A stretch of DNA of 64,000 nt from Micromonospora trifolii (GCF_022229005.1 NZ_JAKKFD010000005.1:1-64000); one strand, 5' to 3'; counted from the first letter of the stretch, positions 34,430 through 44,738 are shown. Numbers and translations are program-made. Notes: a model not told the origin generated them from the letters alone.

Positions 34430-35638
34430 TCAGGGCATCCGACGACGACGCCGCCACAGCAGACCGCCCAACAACGCCACCACTGTCGCGCCACTCACAG
34501 CGGTCACCGACCAGAGCCACCCCGAGCCGGTACGGGCGGGCCCGCTGGCCGCCGCCGGTCGGGGCGCGCCGGGTGCCGCCAGCGCGGACGGCGCCGCCGA
34601 CGGGGTGGCCGTCAGCTCGCCGGGCTCGACCAGTCGGCCCACGGCGACGTCCCGGGGCAGCGTGAAGCCCCAGTCCAGGAGGGCCGCGCCCTGCTCCCAG
34701 CCGCGGACCGGTGCCGATTCGGCGCCCAGCAGGGTCACCACCAGCCGCCGCCCGCCGCGTTCCGCCGCCCCCACGTAGGTGTGCCGGGCCAGGTCGGTGA
34801 AGCCGGTCTTGCCGCCGAGCGCCCCCGGGTACCGGTAGATCAGCTGGTTCTCGTTCTGGATCTCGAAGCCCTTGGTGCGTTGCGCCGGCTGGGTCGGGAT
34901 CGACGTCTGCTCGGTCAGCGCGTACCGGCGGAAGGTCGGCTCGGCGAAGCAGGCCCGGGCGATCAGCGCCAGGTCGTACGCGCTGGTGAACTGCCCCTTG
35001 CCGTCCAGCCCGGACGGGGTGACCGCGTGCGTCTGGAGCGCGCCCAGGTGATGCGCGTGCTCGTTCATGGCGCGCACGCCGGCGGCGCTGTCCGTCCCGC
35101 TGCCGAGTCGGGCCAGCGCGTTGGCGGCCTCGTTGCCGGAGTTGAGCAGCAACCCGAGCCAGATGGTCTCGATGGTGTACCGGCCGCCCGCGACCAGGCC
35201 CACGGCCGAGGAGCCGGGTTCGATGTTCATGTCCGCGTCGGTGACGGTGACCGTCTGCTTCGGGTCGAGCCTGGGCAGCATGGTGGCCGCCAGCAGCAGC
35301 TTCTGCACGCTCGCCGGTGTGCCGTACTCGTGGGGGCCGCAGCCGCCTAGCACCTGGCCGCTGTCCAGGTCGGCGACCAGCCACGACGTGGCGGTGACCC
35401 TCGGTGGCGTGGCGACGCCGGCCGGCACGACCAGGCCGGCCGTGTCCAGCGCCGCGCCGCCGATCATCCGCTGCTCAGCGACGGCGGGCGGGGGCGACGG
35501 CCGGGGCGGGCGGGACGCCGCTGGCGCCGGGACCCGGGGGCAGCGCACAGTCGGCGCGGCGGACGCTCCCGTCGCACCGACCGGCACGGGAGCGAGCAGG
35601 ACGGCGGACGTCGTGGCCGCCAGCAGCGCAGCTCTCAT
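34430..35638 (-). CDS. D-alanyl-D-alanine carboxypeptidase (S11 family)
   Basis: 402-residue penicillin-binding protein that trims D-Ala from peptidoglycan pentapeptides. Signal peptide, Pro-rich spacer, then the catalytic SxxK in ASVQKLL (Ser110, Lys113), SGN in LLNSGNEAANAL (about 166) and KTG in GGKTGFTDLA (about 281). A C-terminal transmembrane helix (SVTAVSGATVVALLGGLLW) and basic tail anchor it. ATG 35638 begins the signal peptide; a far-upstream in-frame start at 35977 overlaps the MerR gene and is not used. Confidence 0.94.
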   Translation of the reverse strand: MRAALLAATTSAVLLAPVPVGATGASAAPTVRCPRVPAPAASRPPRPSPPPAVAEQRMIGGAALDTAGLVVPAGVATPPRVTATSWLVADLDSGQVLGGCGPHEYGTPASVQKLLLAATMLPRLDPKQTVTVTDADMNIEPGSSAVGLVAGGRYTIETIWLGLLLNSGNEAANALARLGSGTDSAAGVRAMNEHAHHLGALQTHAVTPSGLDGKGQFTSAYDLALIARACFAEPTFRRYALTEQTSIPTQPAQRTKGFEIQNENQLIYRYPGALGGKTGFTDLARHTYVGAAERGGRRLVVTLLGAESAPVRGWEQGAALLDWGFTLPRDVAVGRLVEPGELTATPSAAPSALAAPGAPRPAAASGPARTGSGWLWSVTAVSGATVVALLGGLLWRRRRRMP

Positions 35639-35685
35639 GTGCCCGACCCTAGTCAGGAAGATCGCCCGGCGGGACGGGTTGCCGG

Positions 35686-36414
35686 TCAACTCGCGTCGCC
35701 GCGACCGCGCAGGTAGTCGTGCAGGGCGGCGCTGCCTCGCAGCCGGCGCAGGCTGCGGGTGTGCAGCTCCTGCTCGCGGCGGGCCAGCTCGGCGCGGACC
35801 CGCTGAGCGCTGCCGGTGGTCCGCAGTTCGCCCAGCACCGCGGCGATGATCTCGAAGGGGTACGCGCCCCGGCGCAGCAACGCGATCACCTGCGCCGCGC
35901 GTAGCTCCGCCTCGTCGTACACCCGGTAGTTGGTGCCCGGGGTGCGGCCCGGCCGCAGCAGCTCGCGCTCCTCCCACAGCCGTAGCTGGGAGGTCCGGAC
36001 CCCGACCAGGGCGGCGACCTCGCCGATGCGGACGCCGTGGCGTGGTGCGGGCCGGGCCGCCGGTGCGCTGGCCAGCACGGTCTCGAAGGCGCCGAGCACC
36101 CGGCGGATCTCGGCGCGTTCCCGGTCCAGCTCGGCATGGCCGCCGTCGAGCGCCGCCAGGGCCGCCGGCAGGTCACCCTTGTGCACCGCCGCCATGATCT
36201 CCCGGGTACGGCTCCAGCCGTGCCCCTCGGCCAACCGCCGCGCCACGCTCAGCGCCCGGGCGTGCTCGCTGGTGAAGATCCGGTAGCCGCTGGCGGTGCG
36301 GCGCACCGGCGGCAGCACACCCAACTCGACGTAGTTGCGCACCTGCTGCACCGAGATCCCGACGGTGGCCGCCAGGTCCACGGCGCGCAGCCGATCCTTC
36401 GAGGCGACGTCCAC
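35686..36414 (-). CDS. Double-MerR-domain transcriptional regulator
   Basis: 242-residue regulator carrying two MerR-type DNA-binding domains: one at the N terminus (RLRAVDLAATVGISVQQVRNYVELGVLPPV...RTASGYRIFTSEHARAL, about 8-60) and another at about 128-200 (VRIGEVAALVGVRTSQLRLWEERELLRPGRT, NYRVYDEAELRAAQVIALLRRGAY). A helical region links them. Start GTG 36414 puts the first HTH at residue 8. It is divergent from a UvrA-like ATPase of the DrrC type, so regulation of that gene is likely. Tandem MerR domains in one chain are uncommon and may mimic a dimer. Confidence 0.88.
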   Translation of the reverse strand: MDVASKDRLRAVDLAATVGISVQQVRNYVELGVLPPVRRTASGYRIFTSEHARALSVARRLAEGHGWSRTREIMAAVHKGDLPAALAALDGGHAELDRERAEIRRVLGAFETVLASAPAARPAPRHGVRIGEVAALVGVRTSQLRLWEERELLRPGRTPGTNYRVYDEAELRAAQVIALLRRGAYPFEIIAAVLGELRTTGSAQRVRAELARREQELHTRSLRRLRGSAALHDYLRGRGDAS

Positions 36415-36446
36415 GCGAGCCACCGTACCGCTTACGACGTGATTTG

Positions 36447-36475
36447 AGACTTTCCCGGACGTAGCGCTGGAGTCT
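36447..36475. promoter_or_regulatory. Candidate MerR operator
   Basis: AGACT and AGTCT are inverted with a 19-bp spacer and TTGAGA overlaps the left arm. MerR-type operators sit in long promoter spacers like this; the -10 element is not clear. Low support. Confidence 0.25.
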
Positions 36476-36580
36476 GCGCCCGGACGTCGGCAGAACTGTC
36501 TACATGGGGATGAATGAGACAATGGAACCCGCCAGTGCCCGGCGGGGCAAAGTCCCGCCACGATTCCGTGAAGGGTTCGT

Positions 36581-38875
<2,295 letters not shown>

Positions 38876-38900
38876 CACCGCCACCGCGGGCGGCCAGGGC

Positions 38901-38998
38901 CGGCAGCCAGGGCCGGCGGCCCGGGCAGCCAGGGCCGGCGGCCAGGGCAGCCAGGGCCGGCGGCCCGGGCAGCCAGGGCAAGCGGCCAGGGCAAGCGG
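38901..38998. repeat. 22-bp tandem repeat, about 4.5 copies
   Basis: Unit GGGCAGCCAGGGCCGGCGGC plus CC or CA, with copies at 38901-38922, 38923-38944, 38945-38966, 38967-38988 and a partial copy to 38998. Between the convergent UvrA-like and phosphatase genes. Each unit contains a GGGCCGGCGGCCC-like self-complementary core. The period of 22 is not a multiple of three, so it does not look like coding repeat. Confidence 0.85.
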
Positions 38999-39016
38999 TG
39001 GCCCGGCCGCCCGCGG

Positions 39017-39436
39017 TCAGGAGACGCGGCGCAGCCAGCGCCGCTGCCAGGGGGTCTCCACCGCCTTCGGGTGGTAGCCGGCCCGAACAAACGGCACCGC
39101 CCGTTCGACCGGCAGGCCGTCGAGGATCGCCAGCGCGGCCAGGGCCGTTCCGGTGCGACCCACCCCACCCCGGCAGGCCACCTCGACACGTTCACCCTCG
39201 TGGGCCCGTCGCAGCGCCTCCCGCAGGACGTCGAGGGCTTCGGCGCTGTCGAGCGGCACCCAGAAATCGGGCCACCGGATCCGCCGGTGCGGCCAGGCCG
39301 GCTCCGGACCGGGAGCCAACAGCACGGCGAAGTCGGCCGGCGAGGTCGCGGCAGCGACGCGGCGTCCGCGCACCATCGCCCCACTGGGGAGTACGAGTAC
39401 GCCCGACTGCCCGGACCACGGCTGCGCGTCAGTCAC
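39017..39436 (-). CDS. Protein-tyrosine phosphatase-like protein
   Basis: 139-residue protein with a P-loop phosphatase signature VACRGGVGRTG: Cys88 nucleophile and Arg94, the CX5R spacing. The general acid could be Asp in WPDFWVPLD. It is short, and upstream in-frame starts to 39550 would add low-complexity Arg-rich residues, so GTG 39436 is preferred (it begins MTDAQPWSGQSGVLVLPSG). Small actinobacterial proteins of this type are common. Possibly a cytosolic phosphatase for protein or small phosphate esters. Single gene, facing the tandem repeat at its 3' end. Confidence 0.82.
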   Translation of the reverse strand: MTDAQPWSGQSGVLVLPSGAMVRGRRVAAATSPADFAVLLAPGPEPAWPHRRIRWPDFWVPLDSAEALDVLREALRRAHEGERVEVACRGGVGRTGTALAALAILDGLPVERAVPFVRAGYHPKAVETPWQRRWLRRVS

Positions 39437-39762
39437 CCGGACATTGTGCCGCCACGCACTGACGGATGAGCACAGACAGCGCCGCCCCCGGCCGGTGGGC
39501 CGGGGGCGGCGCTGGTGTCGGTGTGCAGGTCGCCTCTCGGCGAGTGGCACGACGCGGCTCCAGCCGAACGGTATTCCGCGAAGGCGATATTAGGTGAGGC
39601 CCGGGGACACTGAGTCACACCGACACCCTCCACAACCAGCCCGCACCCCACGTTGTTCCCCCGCCCCCGCCGGGCCGGGTGCCGTCAGGCCCATCGCCAC
39701 ACCGCCGGTCGCCTCACGGCCAGGACACCCGCCATCCCGCCGCGAAACAGCCATGCCCCGCG

Positions 39763-39811
39763 AGATCTTGGACAGTTTCCGTTAGCGCGGAACGGAAACT
39801 GTCCAAGATCT
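39763..39811. repeat. Perfect 21-bp inverted repeat (REP-like palindrome)
   Basis: Left arm 39763-39783 starts AGATCTTGGACAGTTTCC and the right arm 39791-39811 is its exact complement (ends GTCCAAGATCT); the loop is AGCGCGG. Arms are much less GC-rich than the surroundings. Looks like a mobile or REP-like palindromic element, not an ordinary terminator. Confidence 0.85.
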
Positions 39812-39914
39812 GCTGGCAGCCACCAACCGAACCGCGCCATCCGCTGCCGGCGGACACCCCGCAGGGCGGCACCCGCGACCAGTGACACGTGTCTGCCGCA
39901 CGCAAACGGAAATG

Positions 39915-39954
39915 CCGCTGGCCGGCACCCCGGGTTGCGGGTGCCGGCCAGCGG
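39915..39954 (-). terminator. Terminator after lysozyme-like gene
   Basis: 16-bp perfect stem (CCGCTGGCCGGCACCC and complement), 8-nt loop, about 30 bp past the stop of the minus-strand gene. Confidence 0.8.
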
Positions 39955-39985
39955 TCGGTGTCGTGCTGCGTGCTTGTCGTGCGGG

Positions 39986-40549
39986 TCAGCTGTTCCAGTG
40001 CTGGCCGACCAGGTCGGTGGCCTGCTGCTCCCACTGGGCGTAGGCGTCCGGGTACGCCGACACCTGCACGGTCTGCGCCGCCTGGGTCAGGGGCATGTCC
40101 TGCCAGCCGTCGACCTGCTTGAGGCCCTTGAGGAACGCGGTGGTGGAGTACTCGGGGTTGGTGATCTGCTCCGGGGTGCCCCAACCACTGGTCGGGCGCT
40201 GTTGGAACAGGCCCAGCGAGTCGTGGTCGTTGGCGTCGCCCAGGTGACCCAGGTTCTCCAGCTTGGACTCCTGCAGGCTCGTCGCGATCGAGATGACCGC
40301 GGCCCGCTCGGGCAGGCCGGCCTTCTTCGTGGCGGCGATGATCGCCTTCACGTTGGCGGTCTGCTCGTCGTTCAGGGTGATGTGGGACTGGTCGCCCTGC
40401 GGCTTCGGCGCCGACTGCTGCACGGCGGCGGCGACGGGCTTGCCATCGGCCGGGGTGGCGGCGTGGGCGGCGATCGGGCCGGCGAAGACACCACCGGCGA
40501 ACGCGAGACCAGCAACAGACAGCATGCTCTTACGGAAGATCGTGTTCAT
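39986..40549 (-). CDS. Secreted lysozyme-like / transglycosylase-fold protein
   Basis: 187-residue exported protein. Signal peptide (about 1-31, ending AHA), a short Gln/Pro linker, then a lysozyme-like helical domain: AVISIATSLQESKLENLGHLGDANDHDSLGLFQQRP with candidate catalytic Glu94, followed by SGWGTPEQITNPEYSTTAFLKGL. The GLFQQRPxxGWG block is common in actinobacterial wall-associated proteins. Likely a peptidoglycan-active or wall-remodelling protein. ATG 40549 follows AAGGAG. Three tandem promoter-like elements lie upstream, which suggests stress-controlled expression, and a terminator closes the unit. Confidence 0.87.
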   Translation of the reverse strand: MNTIFRKSMLSVAGLAFAGGVFAGPIAAHAATPADGKPVAAAVQQSAPKPQGDQSHITLNDEQTANVKAIIAATKKAGLPERAAVISIATSLQESKLENLGHLGDANDHDSLGLFQQRPTSGWGTPEQITNPEYSTTAFLKGLKQVDGWQDMPLTQAAQTVQVSAYPDAYAQWEQQATDLVGQHWNS

Positions 40550-40725
40550 GAGGGGTAGCTCCTTCGGGGGTAGGACACCCCAACCGCCAATAGGGGGCGG
40601 CGGCAGGGTGTGAGCACCTCGTCCGGCGCTGCACATAACAAGGGGAAAGTCTTGGGAGGTGGACGCCGTGTCGGGCGTCCGGGGTCGGCGGCCTGCGAGC
40701 GGGGGCTCGTGGCGCCGGGTCCAGA

Positions 40726-40754
40726 TGTAACGACCGGGGGGCCGAGGTCATTCC
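40726..40754 (-). promoter_or_regulatory. ECF/sigma-R-type promoter, proximal copy
   Basis: Minus strand: GGAAT, 16 bp, TCGTTACA. Written as GGAAT-N18-GTT it fits the consensus of the SigR/SigH group. Identical spacing in the two copies further upstream. Confidence 0.6.
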
Positions 40755-40803
40755 GGGGCCGGCACCCTCGTCGGAGCGGTGCCAGTCGGTCGTTCGTGGG
40801 GAC

Positions 40804-40832
40804 TGTAACGAACGGGTCCGGGCTGGCATTCC
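40804..40832 (-). promoter_or_regulatory. ECF/sigma-R-type promoter, middle copy
   Basis: Minus strand: GGAAT, 16 bp, TCGTTACA. Same bipartite motif and spacing as the flanking copies; 78 bp from the proximal one. Confidence 0.6.
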
Positions 40833-40895
40833 CACCTGCGCGACCAGCCCCCAGGGGGTGGGCGGCGGGTCGGTGGTACTGCGATCGTCAGGGTA

Positions 40896-40924
40896 TGTAA
40901 CGACCCCGACCCCGCCAGGATTCC
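40896..40924 (-). promoter_or_regulatory. ECF/sigma-R-type promoter, distal copy
   Basis: Minus strand: GGAAT, 16 bp, TCGTTACA. Third copy, 92 bp from the middle one. Confidence 0.6.
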
Positions 40925-41091
40925 ACCCTGAGCGTGCGCCCAGTCACCACCCACAACCACCCACCACCCGACAAACCACCCAGGCGACACGCCGTCCACA
41001 GGGTCGAATCCGCCCGCAGCCACGTGATCCACTCGGGCTCACGGAAGTCGCGGCATCCCCGACGCCGGGACACCCCGACGTCAAGGAACCC

Positions 41092-41110
41092 GAGTCGATC
41101 ATGTCGACTC
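41092..41110 (-). terminator. Dyad after LuxR regulator
   Basis: GAGTCGA and TCGACTC form a perfect inverted repeat with a 5-nt centre, 20 bp past the LuxR regulator stop. Weak terminator or operator. Confidence 0.35.
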
Positions 41111-41129
41111 CGCCCGCGCGGCTGGCGGA

Positions 41130-41774
41130 TCAGGTGCCCAGGTAGCGGAGGATCGCGAGGATTCGTCGGCTGTAGCCAGTGGTGTGCGCGAGGTCGAGTT
41201 TGTCGAAGATGGCGTTGACGTGCTTCTCGACAGCGCTCTGCGAGACGTGCAACCGCTGGGCGATGGCGAGATTCGTGTGCCCCTGGGCCATCTCGTGCAG
41301 GACGTCCCGTTCCCGTGGCGTGAGCCGACCGAACGGGTCGGGCCGGTCCGAGCCGGCCACCACCTGGCGGACCACCTCCGGGTCGAGGGCGGTGCCTCCG
41401 GCGGCGACCCGGTCGAGTGCGTCGAGGAAGTCGTCCACCTGGGCGACCCGGTCCTTGAGCAGGTAGCCGACCCCCTCGGGACGGTCCGCGAGCAGCCGCC
41501 CGGCGTAACGCCGCTCCACGTACTGGGAGAGCACGAGGACGCCGGTGTCGGGCCACCGACGACGGATCTCCAGGGCGGCCCGTAGCCCGTCATCGGTGTG
41601 GTTGGGTGGCATCCGGACGTCGGTGACGACCACGTCGGGACGGGTTCGTCCGACCGCCTCGACAAGGTGGTCGGCGGTCCCGACCGCCGCGAGCACCTCG
41701 TGCTCCTCGTCGGCGAGCAGCCGCGTCAAGCCTTCCCGGAGCAGCGTCGAGTCTTCGGCGAGGACTAGTCGCAC
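41130..41774 (-). CDS. LuxR-family (NarL type) response regulator
   Basis: 214-residue two-component regulator. Receiver domain with AEDSTLLREGL, phospho-acceptor Asp in VVVTDVRMPP (about 54) and YLLKD; C-terminal HTH (LTPRERDVLHEMAQGHTNLAIAQRLHVSQSAVEKHVNAIFDKL). GTG 41774 begins directly at VRLVLAEDS and overlaps the kinase gene by 10 bp; upstream in-frame codons give an Arg-rich sequence and are rejected. Paired with the HisKA_3 kinase immediately before it. Confidence 0.95.
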   Translation of the reverse strand: MRLVLAEDSTLLREGLTRLLADEEHEVLAAVGTADHLVEAVGRTRPDVVVTDVRMPPNHTDDGLRAALEIRRRWPDTGVLVLSQYVERRYAGRLLADRPEGVGYLLKDRVAQVDDFLDALDRVAAGGTALDPEVVRQVVAGSDRPDPFGRLTPRERDVLHEMAQGHTNLAIAQRLHVSQSAVEKHVNAIFDKLDLAHTTGYSRRILAILRYLGT

Positions 41775-42943
41775 GGCAGCTGCGCCAGCACGGTCGTCGG
41801 GCCGCCGGGCGGGCTGGTCACCAGCAGGCGCCCGTCCAGCGCGGCGACCCGCCTCGCCAGCCCGGACAACCCGCGCCCGGTCGGTTCGGCCCCGCCGACG
41901 CCGTCGTCGTGCACGCGCATCCGGATCCACCCATCCCGTACTCCGATTTCGACAGTGACCAGGGTAGCGGCGGCGTGTTTCGCGGCGTTGGTGAGCGCCT
42001 CACAGGCCACGAAGTACAGCACCGTCTCGACCTGCCGCTCGGGGCGGGCCGGCAGCTCGCAGCGGATCCGCACCGGCACCTCGGATCCGCGGGCGACGAT
42101 GGCCAGGACCTCGCCCAGATCGCTGTCGTCCAGTGCTGACGGGTAGACCCGCCAGGCGACCTCGCGTAACTCTTCGATGGCCCGCTGCACGTCCTCGTGT
42201 GCCTGCGCGAGCAGTGCGTGTGTGCGGTCGGCGTCGCGGGCGCGCCGGGCCCGGCCGAGGAGCATGCCGAGGGCGACCAGCCGCTGTTGGAGGCCGTCAT
42301 GCAGGTCGCGTTCGATGCGCTGCCGTTCGGCGTCGACGGCGGCGATGACCCCGGCCCGACTGGCGGTCAGCTCGTGGACCCGCCGCGTCAGCTCCGCCCG
42401 GCTGCCCGGCCCGAGCAGTCGTCGCGCCAGCCGGATGTCCAGCGCGGCGATGCTGGCAACGGCCTGAACGTTGAGCAGTAACAGCACCGCCCCGACGGCG
42501 ATCTGGGACAGGGCGTCGAGGAGGGTCAGCTCTCCGCGCACCGCTGCGCGCAGCACGATCCCGGCCAGCACCACGCCGACGCCGAGCACCGCGTATGCCA
42601 GCAGGGCGAGCGTGCCGGGTACCAGTCGGGCGGCCAGGTAGCCGATCTGCCGCCGGGTCGCGACGGCGTTCGGCACGGGCAGGTCCTCCGCGGCGAGCAA
42701 CCCGGCGAGGCGGCGATGTTCCATCCCTACCAGCCGGCTCGCGTACCGGTCGGTCAGGTCGGCGACCCGACGGCCGGCCGCGGGCGCGACCGCGCGCACG
42801 CTGGATGCGGCGGCCGCGACGACGAGGAAGCCGAACTCGACGGCGGCCGTCGCGATCCCGACGGCGACGCCGAGAGGCAGACGGAGCCGAAGCCACCACG
42901 CGCCGGGTCGCCACTCCCCCACCACCTCGCCCGCCTTCCACAC
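41765..42943 (-). CDS. Sensor histidine kinase (NarL-type partner)
   Basis: 392-residue membrane kinase. Two to four N-terminal membrane helices in a putative sensor region (LPLGVAVGIATAAVEFGFLVV; LVPGTLALLAYAVLGVGVVLAGIVL; IAVGAVLLLLNVQAVASI), then the HisKA_3 dimerisation and phosphoacceptor segment with ERQRIERDLHDGLQQRLVALGM (His about 225), and a HATPase with EALTNAAKHA and HDDGVGGAEPTGRGLSGLARRV. The DLHDGLQQ motif is diagnostic for this class. GTG 42943 is the start. Overlaps the downstream regulator gene. Confidence 0.93.
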   Translation of the reverse strand: MWKAGEVVGEWRPGAWWLRLRLPLGVAVGIATAAVEFGFLVVAAAASSVRAVAPAAGRRVADLTDRYASRLVGMEHRRLAGLLAAEDLPVPNAVATRRQIGYLAARLVPGTLALLAYAVLGVGVVLAGIVLRAAVRGELTLLDALSQIAVGAVLLLLNVQAVASIAALDIRLARRLLGPGSRAELTRRVHELTASRAGVIAAVDAERQRIERDLHDGLQQRLVALGMLLGRARRARDADRTHALLAQAHEDVQRAIEELREVAWRVYPSALDDSDLGEVLAIVARGSEVPVRIRCELPARPERQVETVLYFVACEALTNAAKHAAATLVTVEIGVRDGWIRMRVHDDGVGGAEPTGRGLSGLARRVAALDGRLLVTSPPGGPTTVLAQLPCD

Positions 42944-42953
42944 CGAGTCTTGG

Positions 42954-43736
42954 CTAGCGCTCGTCCGAGGCCCAGGTTCCGCTTCGGTAGAGGGTGCCGC
43001 GACCGCCCGGGTCGGGCATCCCGTTCAGGTCGCTCTGCTCGGGCTCGGTCGGCTCGGGGTTCCGGGCGGCGCGGCGGGCTTTGCGCACGCGGGACCCGAC
43101 GAACCAGGCGGCCGCCGCCACGCAGACCACGATCACCACTTTCTGGAGCGTGCCGACGTAGCCCTCGACGAGGTGCCAGTTGTCGCCCAGCAGGTAGCCG
43201 GCGAGCACGAAGGTGGTGTTCCAGATCAGACTGCCCAGCGTGGTGTAGAGCAGGAACGTGGTCACCGGCATCCGTTCCACGCCCGCCGGGATGGAGATCA
43301 GACTCCGGAAGATCGGAATCATCCGGCCGAAGAAGACCGCCTTCACACCGTGCCGCAGGAACCACGCCTCGGTCCGGTCCACGTCGCTGAGCTTGACCAG
43401 TGGCAGCCGGGACACGATGGCGCGCATCCGGTCGCGCCCCAGGGCCGCGCCGATCAGGTAGAGCGCGAGCGCGCCCACCACCGAGCCCAGCGTGGTCCAG
43501 AAGATCGCACCGACCAGGCTCATCCGTCCCTGCGCGGCGACGAACCCGGCCAGCGGCAGGATCACCTCACTGGGGATCGGCGGGAAGAGGTTCTCCAACG
43601 CCACCGCCAGGCCGGCACCGGGCCCGCCGAGTCGTTCCACCAGGTCAGTGACGTAGCCGACGATCCCGTCCTGTGGTGGCTCCGCTGCGGCGGCGGGGGT
43701 TCCGGTGGCGAACACGGCGTGGGACGTTCGAATCAT
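42954..43736 (-). CDS. DedA family membrane protein
   Basis: 260-residue integral membrane protein of the DedA/SNARE-associated family, implicated in lipid flipping and envelope homeostasis. Landmarks: GLAVALENLFPPIPSEVILPLAGFVAAQG, GSVVGALALYLIGAALG, FLRHGVKAVFFGRMIPIFRSLISIPAG, and GSLIWNTTFVLAGYLLGDNW. It lies 10 bp upstream of the two-component kinase on the same strand, so the three genes may form one unit. ATG 43736; divergent from the nitrilase-like gene, whose upstream frame overlaps it. Confidence 0.95.
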   Translation of the reverse strand: MIRTSHAVFATGTPAAAAEPPQDGIVGYVTDLVERLGGPGAGLAVALENLFPPIPSEVILPLAGFVAAQGRMSLVGAIFWTTLGSVVGALALYLIGAALGRDRMRAIVSRLPLVKLSDVDRTEAWFLRHGVKAVFFGRMIPIFRSLISIPAGVERMPVTTFLLYTTLGSLIWNTTFVLAGYLLGDNWHLVEGYVGTLQKVVIVVCVAAAAWFVGSRVRKARRAARNPEPTEPEQSDLNGMPDPGGRGTLYRSGTWASDER

Positions 43737-43818
43737 GCGCCCACGTTACGAAGTCATCCTGAGAGTCGACCATGAGGCCGACCGCCCGACCCCACGGGTC
43801 GACCACACCGGCGAGGGT

Positions 43819-44517
43819 GTGGAAAACCGCACCCCGCTGCGGCTCGCTGTGGTCCAGCCGCCGTGCGTACCCCTGGATGTCGCGGCAAACGCGCGGGCGC
43901 ACGCCGCAGCGGTCCGCGCGGCGCGCGCCCGGGTGGTGGTCTTTCCAGAGCTGTCGCTGACCGGGTACGAGTTGGACGCGCCGGTCGTGTCGGCCGATGA
44001 CCCGCGATTGGCGCCGCTGGTCGAGGCATGCGCCGAGGCGGGCGCGCTGGCCCTGGTCGGCGCGCCGGTCGTCGGCGACCACATCGCGATGCTGGCGGTG
44101 ACCGGCGTCGGTGCGACGGTGGCGTACCGCAAGATGTGGCTGGGGGACGCGGAGGCCCGCCGGTTCCGGCCCGGCGATGCCCCGGTCGTGCTCGATGTGG
44201 ACGGTTGGCGGGTGGGGCTGGCAATCTGCAAGGACACCGGCGTGGCCGCGCACGCGGAGCGGACGGCCGCGCTCGGGATCGACGTGTACGCGGCGGGCGT
44301 CCTGGAGTCGGCCAGCGACGCCGCAGTGATAGACCAGCGGGCGCACCGGATCGCCACCGCGCACCGGGTCTGGGTGGCGGTGGCGAGCTTCGCCGGGTCG
44401 ACGGGAGGTGGCTACACCGAGGCGGCGGGGCTCTCGGGCGTCTGGACGCCAAACGGCGAGGTGTACGCCCGCGCGGGCACCGAACCGGGCGAGTCGGTCA
44501 GCGTCAGCATCGGCTGA
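43819..44517 (+). CDS. Carbon-nitrogen hydrolase (nitrilase superfamily)
   Basis: About 232-residue amidase-like enzyme. The catalytic triad is seen as Glu in VVFPELSLTGYEL, Lys in VAYRKMWLGD and Cys in VGLAICKDTG. It is short for the family but complete from RLAVVQPP to the last strand. Start uncertain: GTG 43819 begins just before RLAVVQPP and has GAGGG close by; ATG 43735 is in frame but would overlap the divergent DedA gene start. Substrate unknown; small amides or nitriles. Confidence 0.88.
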   Translation: MENRTPLRLAVVQPPCVPLDVAANARAHAAAVRAARARVVVFPELSLTGYELDAPVVSADDPRLAPLVEACAEAGALALVGAPVVGDHIAMLAVTGVGATVAYRKMWLGDAEARRFRPGDAPVVLDVDGWRVGLAICKDTGVAAHAERTAALGIDVYAAGVLESASDAAVIDQRAHRIATAHRVWVAVASFAGSTGGGYTEAAGLSGVWTPNGEVYARAGTEPGESVSVSIG

Positions 44518-44580
44518 CTGGAAGTCGACGCGGACCCGTCCCCTAGCGTGGGGCAGTGTCATCGACACGAGGAGGAGCGC

Positions 44581-44692
44581 ATGGACTAGGCCGCGACGAC
44601 CGGCACTGTCCGCTCGGCGGACGGCACCACCATTGCGTACGAGCGCAGCGGCGCCGGTGCTTGCCGACCACTTCTCCGGCCGCGCCGACTGA
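44581..44692 (+). pseudogene. Remnant of an alpha/beta hydrolase gene
   Basis: After a good ribosome site (GAGGAGGAG) and ATG 44581, the reading is Met-Asp-stop, then continues in the same frame as TTGTVRSADGTTIAYERSGAG, the typical N terminus of an alpha/beta hydrolase. The rest of the enzyme is missing; a short tail in another frame (VLADHFSGRAD then stop) resembles the family's C terminus. So an internal deletion of about 240 codons plus a stop codon at codon 3. A truncated leftover, not expressed as an enzyme. Confidence 0.6.
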
Positions 44693-44738
44693 ACGGCGAC
44701 GCCTGGCCGCTGTCGTACGCCTCGGGCAGGATCAGCTC

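Larger units (their letters stand above)
39437..39985. other. 549-bp intergenic region with two hairpin elements
   Basis: No gene is supported here. It contains the perfect 21-bp inverted repeat at 39763-39811 and the 16-bp terminator stem at 39915-39954, both entered separately. From 39438 to 39590 the sequence is GC-rich with no clear signal beyond a TATTAGG-like patch at 39588. Confidence 0.7.
40550..41129. other. 580-bp regulatory gap upstream of lysozyme-like gene
   Basis: No gene is supported. It holds three promoter-like elements on the minus strand (40726-40754, 40804-40832, 40896-40924), a hairpin GGGGT-TACCCC-like stem close to the ribosome site (about 40561-40577), and a dyad at 41092-41110. 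The transcribed leader from the nearest promoter would be about 170 nt. Confidence 0.7.

Noticed and set aside
40550..40920. c-di-AMP (ydaO-type) riboswitch upstream of the lysozyme-like gene
   Set aside because: Such genes often carry one, but I cannot find the conserved ydaO blocks in this leader; the three promoter-like elements explain the repeated GTTACA better.
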